NCBI GenBank assembly: GCA_011089965.1
Contig: JAANAU010000013.1
Span: forward strand, 1 to 64,000
Direction: 5' to 3'
Origin: Magnetococcales bacterium
Lineage (GTDB): Bacteria > Pseudomonadota > Magnetococcia > Magnetococcales > Magnetaquicoccaceae
DNA: 64,000 nucleotides
Under the pieces are notes generated by a model. That model saw nothing but the letters and a program-made list of their open reading frames with translations. It searched no databases and was not told where the DNA came from. Positions 44,970 through 54,496 of the stretch are shown here, piece after piece. The position numbers and the translations under genes are program-made. The stretch's first letter is position 1, and every line of letters starts with the position of its first letter.

Positions 44970-46175
44970 TCAAGCATCCAGGTCACGCTCTTCCAGAAAC
45001 CAGCGTGCCATGCTCTTGGGCGACATCCAACCCAGATTTTCTGGCACCCGTTGTCCATCGGTATACATGGTCAAAGGCAATCCGGCCCGCACCGCCACAT
45101 TCAAAATTCCACCATAGGTGACCGTCTCATCCAGTTTGGTAAAGATCAAACCCGTTGGCCTCAACACCGAAAAACGTCGGAAAATCGCCTGTTGTTCGGT
45201 CTCACGCACATTGGCCGCCATGGTCAGGATCACCTCGCGGTCATCGCCCATGATCGGCAACAATCCGGCAGTGGAGTTCACCTGACGCCGATTGTACGGG
45301 CTGGAACCCACGGTATCGACCAGCACGAAATCGCAGCGATTCAACGAATGCAGACCCGCCTTGACTTCAGACAAGGTACGGGCCACCACCAGCCGCACCT
45401 GCAAAAGTTTGGCATAGGTCTCCAGTTGCGCCACAGCCCCCACGCGGAAGGTATCCAGCGTGATCATGCCCACGGAACGTTGACGGTTCAAAATCAGATC
45501 TGCCGCCACCTTGGCCAACGTGGTGGTCTTGCCCACACCGGTCGGACCAACCAGCACAATCACCCGCGACTTGCCATCCAACGGATCACGGAACTTCAAG
45601 GTGCGTGAAAAAGCCACATCCAAACCGCGCTCCTTGCCCACCTGATCCATCATGGCAATCTTGCGGGCAATCGGCTCTTCCACCCCATGCATCAACAACA
45701 TCCCATAATGGCGCTTGCCCATCATGTCCAATCCAGAGGCATCGCCCACCAACGGATATTCCGGAGGCAGTTCACCCATGGTCGGCACAATCGGCATGGG
45801 CAATGGCGGCTCGGCTGGCGGGGTGGCAGCCGCCGTGCGACCCGTGGCACGCACGGCAGGTTGGGCTGCCGCACGCTCCGCACGACGCGGGTCCACCCCA
45901 CGTGAAGCCGGGAGTTCGGGTTCAGACCGGTCAATGGGATCATCCACCACTGCCGAAAAGCGTCCAGGCTCGGCCCGCGCAGCCCCGCTCCCCCCTTGAG
46001 CTGACGGACTGGGACACGCCGTCACCTCGATCATGGTTTTGCCCAGCGCCAATCCCCCTGGCCCTTTTTCACGAATACTCCGCGTGGATAGAATCACCGC
46101 ATCGGGGCCTAACTGCTCCTTGACAATCTGGAGCGCCTCGCGCATGTCACGCGCCTGAAATTTAGATATGTTCAT
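44970..46175 (-). CDS. flhF: Flagellar placement GTPase FlhF
   Basis: A 401-residue SRP-type GTPase. The N-terminal B domain is MNISKFQARDMREALQIVKE and LGPDAVILSTRSI, followed by a Pro/Ala-rich linker. Then comes the NG domain: IVLVGPTGVGKTTTLAKVAA (G1), MITLDTFRVGAVAQLETYA, FVLVDTVGSSPYN (G3), LIFTKLDETVTYGGILN (G4). FlhF marks the site of polar flagella. It lies 38 nt after flhA in the same operon. Confidence 0.95.
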   Translation of the reverse strand: MNISKFQARDMREALQIVKEQLGPDAVILSTRSIREKGPGGLALGKTMIEVTACPSPSAQGGSGAARAEPGRFSAVVDDPIDRSEPELPASRGVDPRRAERAAAQPAVRATGRTAAATPPAEPPLPMPIVPTMGELPPEYPLVGDASGLDMMGKRHYGMLLMHGVEEPIARKIAMMDQVGKERGLDVAFSRTLKFRDPLDGKSRVIVLVGPTGVGKTTTLAKVAADLILNRQRSVGMITLDTFRVGAVAQLETYAKLLQVRLVVARTLSEVKAGLHSLNRCDFVLVDTVGSSPYNRRQVNSTAGLLPIMGDDREVILTMAANVRETEQQAIFRRFSVLRPTGLIFTKLDETVTYGGILNVAVRAGLPLTMYTDGQRVPENLGWMSPKSMARWFLEERDLDA

Positions 46176-46213
46176 GCTACGGTCAGTTCCTTGACTGTTG
46201 TGTCGTCACGCAC

Positions 46214-48286
46214 TCAGGAAAGCGTCACTGTTCCAAGCGAGTGTACCGGAATGTTCGTGGGAATTTCGTTTTGCGACAGCACCGCCAGATGCGGCAAGGT
46301 GGACTCCGATGCCTGTTTGAAGAACGGACGCGCCCGCGCCCCGGTGATGATCACCGGCTGCTGCACCTGCGAGGCCACCCGATCCACAGACTCCCGGATG
46401 CGCGTCAACAACAGGCTGGCAGCACGGGGTGCCAATGACAGATAGGAACCATACTCGCCATCCACAATCGCCTCATTGACCAGATTCTCGGCATCCGCTC
46501 CCAGAATCAACGCCATCAAACGGCCTTCATCATCGAGATACCGGGTGACCAGAGAACGCGCCAAGGCCTGACGGGTCAACTCCACCAGTTGCGACGGCTG
46601 TTTGACCACCCGGGCATAATCGGAAATGGTCTCTAAAATCGTGCTCATGTCGCGCACCGAAACCCGTTCGCGCAACAGCCCCTGCAACACCTTCTGCAAG
46701 GTTCCCAAAGTGATGATATGCGGAATCAACTCCTCGACCAACTTGGGTTGGGTTTTGGCCGTCAAATCAAGCAGATTCTGGACCTCTTGGCGATTCAGCA
46801 TCTCATGGGCATGGGTATGGACCAACTCCGTGATATGGGTGGCCAGCACCGTAGCAGGATCAACCACCGTATAGCCCATCATTTCCGCCCGCTCGCGATC
46901 ATTGGCGGCAATCCACAAGGCTGGCAGTCCAAAAGCCGGTTCCACAGTCGGGATCCCATCGATCCGTCCGGTCACCGCCCCTCCTTCCATGGCCAGATAT
47001 TGCGACGGTTTCAACTCTCCGCGTCCCACTTCCACGCCACGAATCATGAAGGCATACTCCCCGGGCCGGAACTGGAGATTATCCTTGATATGAATCGGCG
47101 GCACCACAAAGCCCATATCCGAGGCAAACTGCTTGCGAATCGCCCGGATCTTTTCCAACAGCGTCCCTTGTTGACTCTCATCCACCAGAGAGATCAGGCC
47201 ATACCCCACATCCAGACGCAGCAGATCCAGAGCCAGATAATTCTCAATCGGCTCTTCCACCATGGCCTCGCTCTGGGCACGGATGGTCTCTTTGCGGGCG
47301 GTCATCAATTCCGCCTTTTCCAACCGCTTGAAGAGGAAGTAGGACCAACCACCCAACAACATGGCCAGAATGGCAAATGGAACCGTCGGCATGCCAGGCA
47401 GCAATGCAAAGAGACCAAGCACAGCCGCACTCAACAGAATCACGCGGGGTTGGGCCGTGAGTTGACCACCAACATGCTCACCGAGATTCTCATCCGATGA
47501 GGCGCGTGTGACCAGAAAACCTGCTGCCGTGGAGATGACCAGAGCCGGGATCTGGGCAACCAGACCATCACCTACGGTCAGGATGGTATAAATATTGGCC
47601 GAATCGGCAGCCGACAGGCCATGCTGCCCGACACCAATGATGAAACCACCGATAATATTGATGAAGGTGATGATGATGCCGGCAATGGCATCTCCGCGCA
47701 CAAATTTCGAAGCACCGTCCATGGCCCCGAAGAACTCGGACTCTTGTTCGATCTCGCGCCGCCGGGTCTTGGCCTCGCCTTCGGAGATCAACCCCGAATT
47801 GAGATCCGCATCAATGGCCATCTGTTTGCCGGGCATTTTGTCCAAGGTGAAGCGGGCCGCCACTTCGGCGATACGTCCCGCACCTTTGGTGATGACCACA
47901 AAGTTGATGATCACCAGAATGCCGAAGATGATCATACCGACAACCGGATTGCCCCCCACCACAAACTGACCAAACGACCGGATCACCTCACCCGCCGCCC
48001 CTTCGCCCTCTGCGCCATGGAGCAGAATCAGACGGGTGGTGGCGATATTCAGCGCCAACCGGAACATGGTCGTGATGAGCAGGATGCTGGGAAACGAAGA
48101 GAAATCCAATGGCCGATGCACATACACCGTTGTCAGAAGGATGACGATCCCGAGCGATATATTGACGGACAATAATATATCCAATATCCAGGATGGCACA
48201 GGGATGATCATCACCGCCAACACCACGATGATGCCCGCAGCCATGACGATATCGTTGAAACCCTTGAATCGATTTAAGAATGACAT
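46214..48286 (-). CDS. flhA: Flagellar export gate protein FlhA
   Basis: A 690-residue protein. The N-terminal half has about eight membrane helices with the FHIPEP signature (RFTLDKMPGKQMAIDADLNS). The C-terminal half is the cytoplasmic ring that receives chaperone-substrate complexes. FlhA forms the export gate with FlhB in the flagellar type III secretion system. The ATG at 48286 has AGGA 5 nt ahead. An upstream frame to 48361 lacks family similarity. It heads flhA-flhF-flhG-fliA-DUF2802-fliK-like. Confidence 0.96.
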   Translation of the reverse strand: MSFLNRFKGFNDIVMAAGIIVVLAVMIIPVPSWILDILLSVNISLGIVILLTTVYVHRPLDFSSFPSILLITTMFRLALNIATTRLILLHGAEGEGAAGEVIRSFGQFVVGGNPVVGMIIFGILVIINFVVITKGAGRIAEVAARFTLDKMPGKQMAIDADLNSGLISEGEAKTRRREIEQESEFFGAMDGASKFVRGDAIAGIIITFINIIGGFIIGVGQHGLSAADSANIYTILTVGDGLVAQIPALVISTAAGFLVTRASSDENLGEHVGGQLTAQPRVILLSAAVLGLFALLPGMPTVPFAILAMLLGGWSYFLFKRLEKAELMTARKETIRAQSEAMVEEPIENYLALDLLRLDVGYGLISLVDESQQGTLLEKIRAIRKQFASDMGFVVPPIHIKDNLQFRPGEYAFMIRGVEVGRGELKPSQYLAMEGGAVTGRIDGIPTVEPAFGLPALWIAANDRERAEMMGYTVVDPATVLATHITELVHTHAHEMLNRQEVQNLLDLTAKTQPKLVEELIPHIITLGTLQKVLQGLLRERVSVRDMSTILETISDYARVVKQPSQLVELTRQALARSLVTRYLDDEGRLMALILGADAENLVNEAIVDGEYGSYLSLAPRAASLLLTRIRESVDRVASQVQQPVIITGARARPFFKQASESTLPHLAVLSQNEIPTNIPVHSLGTVTLS

Positions 48287-48410
48287 GATATTCCTCGCTC
48301 CCAAGTCTCCGCGATGACCCGACGGGGCCAGACCGGAAAATCCCTGCAAACCTGGAAGCAACTTCCATGCCTATTACTAAAGCATCCCTGAACCACCCAA
48401 CCGTCCAACC

Positions 48411-49736
48411 TTACGCCAGATGAACGCTGACCAGGAAACCGCCCAACTCCGAAGAACGCCCCAGGGTGATCTCCCCTTCATAAAAGGTGACGATATCCCG
48501 GGCAATGATCAATCCCATGCCTGTGCCGATGCGACTCTCATCCAGACGTTTTCCGCTCCACTGCCGCAGTATCGCCAGTTGGTTCTCATCCACCCCGGGA
48601 CCGTCATCTTCAATGGTCAACCAGAAACCACCCTCGTTCCCTGCCGACAGGAGCACCCTGGAGCGCGCCCACTTGCAGGCGTTATCGGCGAGCGTACCGA
48701 TCAGTTCCAAAAAATCATCCCGGTTGCCCGGACAACGCAACGCCTCAGGAACCTGCATGACAATCTCCAACTCCTTGTCGAAATACATCAGATCCAAAGC
48801 ACGCACCATGGCCGGGAGTTCCTCCCCCAGACAGAACCACTCCCCTGCTGCCGAACGACCCATCAGGGCTGCACGCCGCAGATGACGTTCGATCAGCCGT
48901 TCCATCAACCCGGTCTGCTCGGTCAACACCTCTTGAATCGCGGGCAACTCCCGCAGCTTCGGGGATGCGGCCAGATGCAACAACACCGTTACCGGAATGC
49001 GCAAGGTATGACCCACATGGGACAAGGTACGCCGCACCTTGCGCCCATACCGCTCCTCGGCATGCATTTGACGTTCGATCAGCGCCATCATAGGTTGCGT
49101 CTCTGCCGGTCCTTCGGGCAGACGCCGACTGCCACCCCCCTCTTGCCAACGGGCCAACTCCTGATGCAACTGCGAAAAACACTCAAACGCCTGATTGATA
49201 TACCACCAGACCAGGGCCGCAATCATCAACAATAAAAGAGATGCAAATAAAAGATTAATAAAACGCCAACTGCGCAGCACGGACTTGTGCAATGCATGAG
49301 CTTGTCCAACGGCAACGATCAGTTCACCGCGTGGCAACACAGAGGAGATCACCACCACCCACATCTCCCCACCTCCGGGTTCCTGACGTTTCCACTCCAT
49401 CCGCCCACCCTGAACCAACTTCGGCAGCAGGAGCGATTCTCCACCCAAGGAGGGAGAGAGAAAACGTCTGACCTCGGATTGGGCAGCGCGCCACTCCCAT
49501 TGGCAATACAAACCCGATCCCGGTTGCTCCAGACAGGGATTGTCCGGCAGCCGATCCCCGTGCATACCACTGACCAACAGCATACGCATGTGATCTGCCT
49601 GCCGTGCGATCTCCCGCCAGCTCATGGCGTCGGCCAACCCGTGCAACAGACGGTCGTGAACGGCAAACAGAATCAAAAAAATCGCAAACAAAAGCGCCGA
49701 CAAACCAACCCGAAGTTGGCTGGCCACCGATTTCAT
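48411..49736 (-). CDS. Membrane histidine kinase (OmpR-system)
   Basis: A 441-residue kinase. Membrane helix 1 (LRVGLSALLFAIFLILFAVH) and helix 2 (FINLLFASLLLLMIAALVWW) frame a 130-residue periplasmic sensor. The HisKA region has SHVGHTLRIPVTVLLH and the HATPase part has LIGTLADNACKWAR, IEDDGPGVDENQ and GTGMGLIIA. The layout resembles PhoQ/TorS-like kinases. It overlaps its response regulator by ATGA, so the two are partners. Stimulus unknown. Position next to the P-II/DUF1538 genes is discussed in the findings. Confidence 0.9.
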   Translation of the reverse strand: MKSVASQLRVGLSALLFAIFLILFAVHDRLLHGLADAMSWREIARQADHMRMLLVSGMHGDRLPDNPCLEQPGSGLYCQWEWRAAQSEVRRFLSPSLGGESLLLPKLVQGGRMEWKRQEPGGGEMWVVVISSVLPRGELIVAVGQAHALHKSVLRSWRFINLLFASLLLLMIAALVWWYINQAFECFSQLHQELARWQEGGGSRRLPEGPAETQPMMALIERQMHAEERYGRKVRRTLSHVGHTLRIPVTVLLHLAASPKLRELPAIQEVLTEQTGLMERLIERHLRRAALMGRSAAGEWFCLGEELPAMVRALDLMYFDKELEIVMQVPEALRCPGNRDDFLELIGTLADNACKWARSRVLLSAGNEGGFWLTIEDDGPGVDENQLAILRQWSGKRLDESRIGTGMGLIIARDIVTFYEGEITLGRSSELGGFLVSVHLA

Positions 49737-50410
49737 GGGCCAGGCTCCGGTACGTGCAACTGATAGCCTTGCCCCCGAAGCGTACGAATCCACTCCTCTC
49801 CGATCTTCTTGCGCAAACGCATCACGTGGGTCTCAATAATGGCCAGATCCGGCTCGGCATCTTCGGCATACAGATGCATGTACAAGGTCTCTTTGGAAAG
49901 AACCTGCTGTTGATGCAATAAAAGACAGCGCAGCAACTTGAACTCCATGGCCGACAGCGAAATGGTCTGATCCGGTCCCAAAAAAACCTGACGACGGGAT
50001 TCATCGAGAGTCAACGGACCGACATGCAAATGGCCTTGTTGGGTTTTGGTATGGCTGCGACGCAGCAGAGCACGCAGACGACTGGTCAACTCCTCCAGGT
50101 GGAAGGGTTTTCCCAGATAATCATCGGCCCCGGCATCGATCCCTGCAACACGCTCTTTCCAGGAGTTGCGCGCCGTCAGGATGATGACGGGCAAGGGGTT
50201 GCGGGCACGCCGCCAGTTGGCCAGGATCTGCAATCCCGAATATCCCGGCAGTCCCAGATCCAGGATGGCCAGGGCATACAGGGGATCATACCCCAACGCT
50301 TCGCCACTGGCTCCATCCTGCACCACATCGACGACAAACCCTTCACCCGTCAGATGCTGACGGATCGTTGCGCACAGTTGCGGATTGTCTTCGATCAGCA
50401 GCACACGCAT
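49733..50410 (-). CDS. OmpR-family response regulator
   Basis: A 225-residue regulator. The receiver has VLLIEDNPQL, phospho-acceptor Asp in LAILDLGLPGYSG and Lys in DYLGKPFHLEEL. A C-terminal winged helix follows (LSAMEFKLLRCLLLHQQQVL; ETHVMRLRKKIGEEWIRTLR). It lies ten nt downstream of the P-II gene and upstream of its kinase, overlapping it. Likely target: neighbouring transport genes, by inference. Confidence 0.93.
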   Translation of the reverse strand: MRVLLIEDNPQLCATIRQHLTGEGFVVDVVQDGASGEALGYDPLYALAILDLGLPGYSGLQILANWRRARNPLPVIILTARNSWKERVAGIDAGADDYLGKPFHLEELTSRLRALLRRSHTKTQQGHLHVGPLTLDESRRQVFLGPDQTISLSAMEFKLLRCLLLHQQQVLSKETLYMHLYAEDAEPDLAIIETHVMRLRKKIGEEWIRTLRGQGYQLHVPEPGP

Positions 50411-50420
50411 CGGAAAGGTC

Positions 50421-50792
50421 TCATTTGGAGGAGGTCTGTTTCTCCATGACACTGGGATGTCGAGCAATCCGCTGGAAATGGGCCAACTGCGGTTCGATCC
50501 CCACAGCCCGAATCACCGGCAGGTTCATGGCAATCCCTGTGCCATGGCGATCCAATTGTCCGGTCTGATGGATGACATCCAGGATATGGTCTGCCAAACC
50601 GGCCTCCAGAAAAAAAACGATCACGTCGGTTTGCATGTTGAGATCCAGACCAAAAAAGGTCTTGGCCTCGTGGATACCGGTGCCCTGCGCGGGAATCACC
50701 GTAGAGCCGGTCGCCCCGGCAGCCTTGGCCGCACGAATGATGCGATCCGTCAGTTCTGTCTTCACCATGCAGAGGACCAGATTGAATTCCAT
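50421..50792 (-). CDS. P-II family protein with non-canonical T-loop
   Basis: A 123-residue P-II family protein. MVKTELTDRIIRAAKAAGAT and HGTGIAMNLPVIRAVGI are the alpha1 and C-terminal motifs of P-II, and the second is part of the nucleotide site. The T-loop is unlike GlnB/GlnK: the uridylylation Tyr51 (in GAEYxVDF) is missing and the loop reads PAQGTGIHEAKTFFGLDLN. It therefore is not regulated by GlnD in the usual way. GGGAG precedes the ATG by nine bases. It is 19 nt downstream of the DUF1538 pair. Likely role: ATP/ADP-dependent control of that transporter (inference). Confidence 0.88.
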   Translation of the reverse strand: MEFNLVLCMVKTELTDRIIRAAKAAGATGSTVIPAQGTGIHEAKTFFGLDLNMQTDVIVFFLEAGLADHILDVIHQTGQLDRHGTGIAMNLPVIRAVGIEPQLAHFQRIARHPSVMEKQTSSK

Positions 50793-50811
50793 GGAACGAT
50801 TCTCCCGCATC

Positions 50812-51600
50812 CTATGAGTGATCTCTTTGTTGTCTCTGTTGCTGCCAGGTGGCCAGTTGGGCATATCCCATCACGGTCATCATGGGAAAGAGACTGGCGA
50901 ACGCAATCAAACCAAATCCGTCAATCGCCGGATTGCGACCCGGCACTGTGGACGACAATCCAATCCCCAGGGCCGTGACCAACGGCACCGTAACCGTGGA
51001 GGTAGTGACACCACCGGAGTCATACGCCAAAGAAATAATAAATTTTGGGGCAAACCAGGTCTGAATCACGACGAAAACATACCCCACGACAATATACATG
51101 GCCAGCGAGGTGCCGGTCACGATACGAAAACAGCCCAAAGCAATACCGATGGCCACACCAATGGCCACAGCCACCCGCAACGGCAATTCCTGAATGGTTC
51201 CCCGTGAAACCTGATGGGCCTTGTAGGCTACGGCAATCAAGGCCGGTTCAGCGATGGTCGTGGCAAATCCGATCAGGGCACCAAACAGATACAGCCAACC
51301 ATAAGCGCTCCAGTCACTGCCCGGCGGCACCTCTTTGGAACCGAACAGAAACTCCGGTGCCGAAAGCTGGGTGGCCATCAGCTTGCCAATGGGAAAAAGC
51401 GCCTTCTCCAGCCCAACCAGAAACAGGGTGATGCCGATCAACACAAACAACACCCCCAAGGCCAACCGTTTGGGATGGGGCAACGCATGACGCAAAACGA
51501 ACAACTGGAAAAAGACGATCAACACCACAATGGGTGCAATGTCGATGATGGTATCCAGAAAGGTGTCCTGCATCAATTCCAGAGTTTTGTCCATACCCAA
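50812..51600 (-). CDS. DUF1538 membrane protein A
   Basis: A 262-residue protein with six or more membrane helices. The typical DUF1538 motifs are IGFATTIAEPALIAVAYKAH, LPLRVAVAIGVAIGIALG and AYDSGGVTTSTVTVPLVTAL, followed by STVPGRNPAIDGFGLIAFAS. DUF1538 is a predicted transporter; many genomes have one double-length protein, here split into two half-length genes. It follows the other DUF1538 gene by 3 nt. Substrate unknown. Confidence 0.9.
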   Translation of the reverse strand: MGMDKTLELMQDTFLDTIIDIAPIVVLIVFFQLFVLRHALPHPKRLALGVLFVLIGITLFLVGLEKALFPIGKLMATQLSAPEFLFGSKEVPPGSDWSAYGWLYLFGALIGFATTIAEPALIAVAYKAHQVSRGTIQELPLRVAVAIGVAIGIALGCFRIVTGTSLAMYIVVGYVFVVIQTWFAPKFIISLAYDSGGVTTSTVTVPLVTALGIGLSSTVPGRNPAIDGFGLIAFASLFPMMTVMGYAQLATWQQQRQQRDHS

Positions 51601-51603
51601 CCC

Positions 51604-52353
51604 CTATTTGATCCCAAAAACCATGACCCCGTATGCCATTACAAAAATCATGGGCGTCAGTGAGGCGAATGCAATCAGGCCAAAGCCATCGATCATCGGG
51701 TTGCGTCCCCGAATCGAGCTGGCCAGACCGATCCCCAAGGCGGTCACCAGAGGAACGGTAATGGTCGAGGTGGTGATCCCTCCAGAGTCATAAGCAATGC
51801 CAATGATCTCCCTTGGCGCCATCAAGGTCTCCATCATCACAACCACATAGCCACCGATGATCAGGTATTGGACCGGCCACCCCTTGATGATGCGCAAGGC
51901 ACCCATGGCAATGGCAAATCCCACCGACAGTGCCACCGAAATGCGCATGCCAAAGGCATACTCTTCCATGCCCTTTTCTCCCCCCGGGGGGAGAAGACCG
52001 GCCCCACTGGCCACGCGCGCAGCCTCATCGGCCACGGCAATCAAAGCCGGTTCGGCCACGGTGGTCGAAAAACCCAGACCGAACGAAAAAGTCAACAACC
52101 AGAAGAGGCTGTTCCTCTTGGCAAAGTTGTACGCCATGGACTCGCCAATCGGGAACAGTCCGATCTTCAATCCCTCGACAAACAGCGCCAGCCCGATCAA
52201 CACCAGGACAGCTCCAACCAGAATCTCCTGCACATCGGGTATGGGTTGACCGATGACCGCGTATTGAAACACGGCCACCACGACAATCACCGGCAGGAAG
52301 TCCCGTCCCGCCTCCTTCAGCCGTTCCAAAAACCAACAGATCACCGTGACCAT
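51604..52353 (-). CDS. DUF1538 membrane protein B
   Basis: A 249-residue paralogue of the next gene, with LGFSTTVAEPALIAVADEA, RISVALSVGFAIAMGALRII and AYDSGGITTSTITVPLVTAL, then ASSIRGRNPMIDGFGLIAFA. GGAG lies 8 nt ahead of the ATG at 52353. ATG at 52359 is also possible. Both halves share the AYDSGG-TTST and GRNP-IDGFGLIAFAS repeats, so they probably form a heteromeric or pseudo-symmetric transporter. Confidence 0.9.
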   Translation of the reverse strand: MVTVICWFLERLKEAGRDFLPVIVVVAVFQYAVIGQPIPDVQEILVGAVLVLIGLALFVEGLKIGLFPIGESMAYNFAKRNSLFWLLTFSFGLGFSTTVAEPALIAVADEAARVASGAGLLPPGGEKGMEEYAFGMRISVALSVGFAIAMGALRIIKGWPVQYLIIGGYVVVMMETLMAPREIIGIAYDSGGITTSTITVPLVTALGIGLASSIRGRNPMIDGFGLIAFASLTPMIFVMAYGVMVFGIK

Positions 52354-52415
52354 GCACATCTCTCCGTAAACAAGCGGACGCACTCAACTCAGAATGAATC
52401 CAACGTTGAACACAA

Positions 52416-52937
52416 TCACGGACTGGTCGCCGGTTTCTGGACATGGACGACCTGTCCACGACTGGCAAACGCCTGCGCCTGCGTACCCCAATGATAGACC
52501 TGGACTGTTTCCATGATCGGCTGATTGATGGGCTGATCGGAGTGCCACACCACCATGAAGTTGGCACCGGTGCCCCCGTGTTTTTCCCGATTCTCGACAA
52601 AAAAATCCGCCGTGGCCAAAGGTTGCAAGACAACCGGACCGGGCAGATATTGGCGCAGCAGTTGCCCGACAGAGTTATAATATTCCACGGATTTGATGAT
52701 CATGGGATAGACCGGATCCGTGCTGCGCACACTCAACATGGAGGAGAGCAACACCCGTTCCGGCTGACCCAGTTCATTGAGGTTGCCATGCAACAACGAT
52801 GAGTAGACCGGCACATAAACCGTCTGTCCTGTCGATAACGAGTACTGCTCCATGGCAGCAACCCCTGTGGCCACAAAAGGCACGAAAACGATCAAAACCC
52901 AGGCAATCCGTGCAGGAATACGGCGGAAACGGCTCAT
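52416..52937 (-). CDS. Secreted DUF3124 protein
   Basis: A 173-residue protein with a signal peptide (IAWVLIVFVPFVATGVAAM). The body matches DUF3124: GQTVYVPVYSSLLHGN, LSVRSTDPVYPMIIKSVEYY, then PLATADFFVENREKHGGTGA and NFMVVWHSDQPINQPIMETV. Members are periplasmic or lipoprotein-like, with unknown function. It is the first gene of the minus-strand run that continues with DUF1538 and P-II. Confidence 0.85.
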   Translation of the reverse strand: MSRFRRIPARIAWVLIVFVPFVATGVAAMEQYSLSTGQTVYVPVYSSLLHGNLNELGQPERVLLSSMLSVRSTDPVYPMIIKSVEYYNSVGQLLRQYLPGPVVLQPLATADFFVENREKHGGTGANFMVVWHSDQPINQPIMETVQVYHWGTQAQAFASRGQVVHVQKPATSP

Positions 52938-53196
52938 TGGACGACTCCTTCACTCCTCGTTTGGAAAATGGAATCCGGCTGTCTGTTCTTCGGTGGTTCG
53001 CCCTCAGTGTAGCCTGCCTGCCTGACATTTCCCTGACAACCCGGTCAAAAAGCCCAACCAGACATTTTTTTCTTCCTCCACCCTCAAGAAAGTCAGGCTG
53101 CTGCAATCCGATCCCCCTTCCCTTGCAGACGGAAAAGTCCGTACAATGGGCCGTCCATGCCCATTCAGGCTTTGCCACGACCTTTCAAGAAATCCA

Positions 53197-54390
53197 ATGA
53201 ACACGACCGAACCATCATCCGCACCCCGCTCTGTCGGGATTGTCCAAACCCAATATGTGGAGCTGTTCACAGACGACACCACGGCCTTGCATCTGGATTG
53301 CGGGGCAGCTCTGGCCCCGGTGCGGGTTGCCTACGAGACCTATGGCCAACTGAACGCTGACAAAAGCAATGCCGTGTTGATCTGTCACGCCCTCTCCGGC
53401 AATGCCCATGCTGCCGGACGCCACAGCGAGGAGGATCGCAAATCCGGCTGGTGGGACAACTATATCGGTCCAGGCAAGCCGTTTGACACGGATCGTCTTT
53501 TCATTATATGCAGCAACAACCTTGGTGGATGCGACGGCACCACCGGTCCTTCGAGCATCCATCCGGAGACCGGACGCCCCTTTGGTTTGCAGTTTCCCAT
53601 GATCACCATCGCGGACATGGCCCGGTTGCAAAAAGCGTTGATCGATCATCTCGGCATCACGCAACTGTTGGCCGTGGCAGGCGGCTCCATGGGCGGCATG
53701 ATCGCATTGCAATGGGCGTTGGACTATCCGGATGCACTCCGTTCTGCCCTCATCATCGCCTCCACGCCCCGCCTGTCGGCCCAGAACATCGCCTTCAACG
53801 CCGTGGCACGCCAGGCCATCATGGTGGACCCACACTTCAATGGCGGTGATTATTACGGAGAGGATGTACCCAGACCGGTCAACGGCCTGGCGTTGGCCCG
53901 CATGGTGGCCCACATCACCTATTTGTCAGAAAAAGGATTGCATGAAAAGTTCGGACGCAAACTCCAGGATCGACGGGAACTCTCCTTTGGTTTTGAACGG
54001 GACTTTGCCGTGGAGAGCTATCTGCACTACCAAGGCTCCTCCTTTGTGAACCGGTTTGACGCCAACACCTACCTCTACATCACCAAGGCCATGGACTACT
54101 TCGATCCCTTCCCGGATCCGGAGACCGCTGCCAAACGGATTCAACAGATCACGGCCCGCCTGTTGGTGATCAGTTTCGATACCGACTGGCGTTTCGACAC
54201 CTCACGCTCCAAAGAACTGGTCAAACTGCTCAACTGGCATCAGAAGACCGTCACCTTTGAGCAGTTCCGCTCCAAACATGGCCACGACGCCTTTCTGATC
54301 GATGATCCGTTGTATATGGAGACCTTAAGCTCATTCCTGAAACGGCTCCATCAGGAGTTGCGTCATCCCTTAGCCCGCGTGCCCCTCTGA
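53197..54390 (+). CDS. metX: Homoserine O-acyltransferase MetX
   Basis: A 397-residue alpha/beta hydrolase. ALHLDCGAALAPVRVAYETY is typical of MetX, NNLGGCDGTTGPSSIHPETG precedes the active site, and VAGGSMGGMIALQWAL contains the nucleophile Ser164. The Asp is in VISFDTDWRFDTSRSKE and the His in KHGHDAFLIDDP. It acylates homoserine with an acetyl group, or with succinyl in some proteobacteria, in methionine synthesis. It is monocistronic here, with a 12-bp stem hairpin behind. The acyl donor cannot be decided by eye. Confidence 0.94.
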   Translation: MNTTEPSSAPRSVGIVQTQYVELFTDDTTALHLDCGAALAPVRVAYETYGQLNADKSNAVLICHALSGNAHAAGRHSEEDRKSGWWDNYIGPGKPFDTDRLFIICSNNLGGCDGTTGPSSIHPETGRPFGLQFPMITIADMARLQKALIDHLGITQLLAVAGGSMGGMIALQWALDYPDALRSALIIASTPRLSAQNIAFNAVARQAIMVDPHFNGGDYYGEDVPRPVNGLALARMVAHITYLSEKGLHEKFGRKLQDRRELSFGFERDFAVESYLHYQGSSFVNRFDANTYLYITKAMDYFDPFPDPETAAKRIQQITARLLVISFDTDWRFDTSRSKELVKLLNWHQKTVTFEQFRSKHGHDAFLIDDPLYMETLSSFLKRLHQELRHPLARVPL

Positions 54391-54442
54391 TCGTGTCCAA
54401 ACGGCACCAGGCCCCGACAATCATGAACGCTCAAGCCTGATC

Positions 54443-54476
54443 CCCCTGGTGCGGCTTTTGGCCACCGCACCAGGGG
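54443..54476. terminator. Strong hairpin between metX and tusE-like gene
   Basis: A perfect 12-bp stem (CCCCTGGTGCGG 54443-54454 with CCGCACCAGGGG 54465-54476) with a 10-nt loop separates convergent genes. It probably terminates both. Confidence 0.7.
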
Positions 54477-54496
54477 TCATCCGCCTCATCCGAGCA

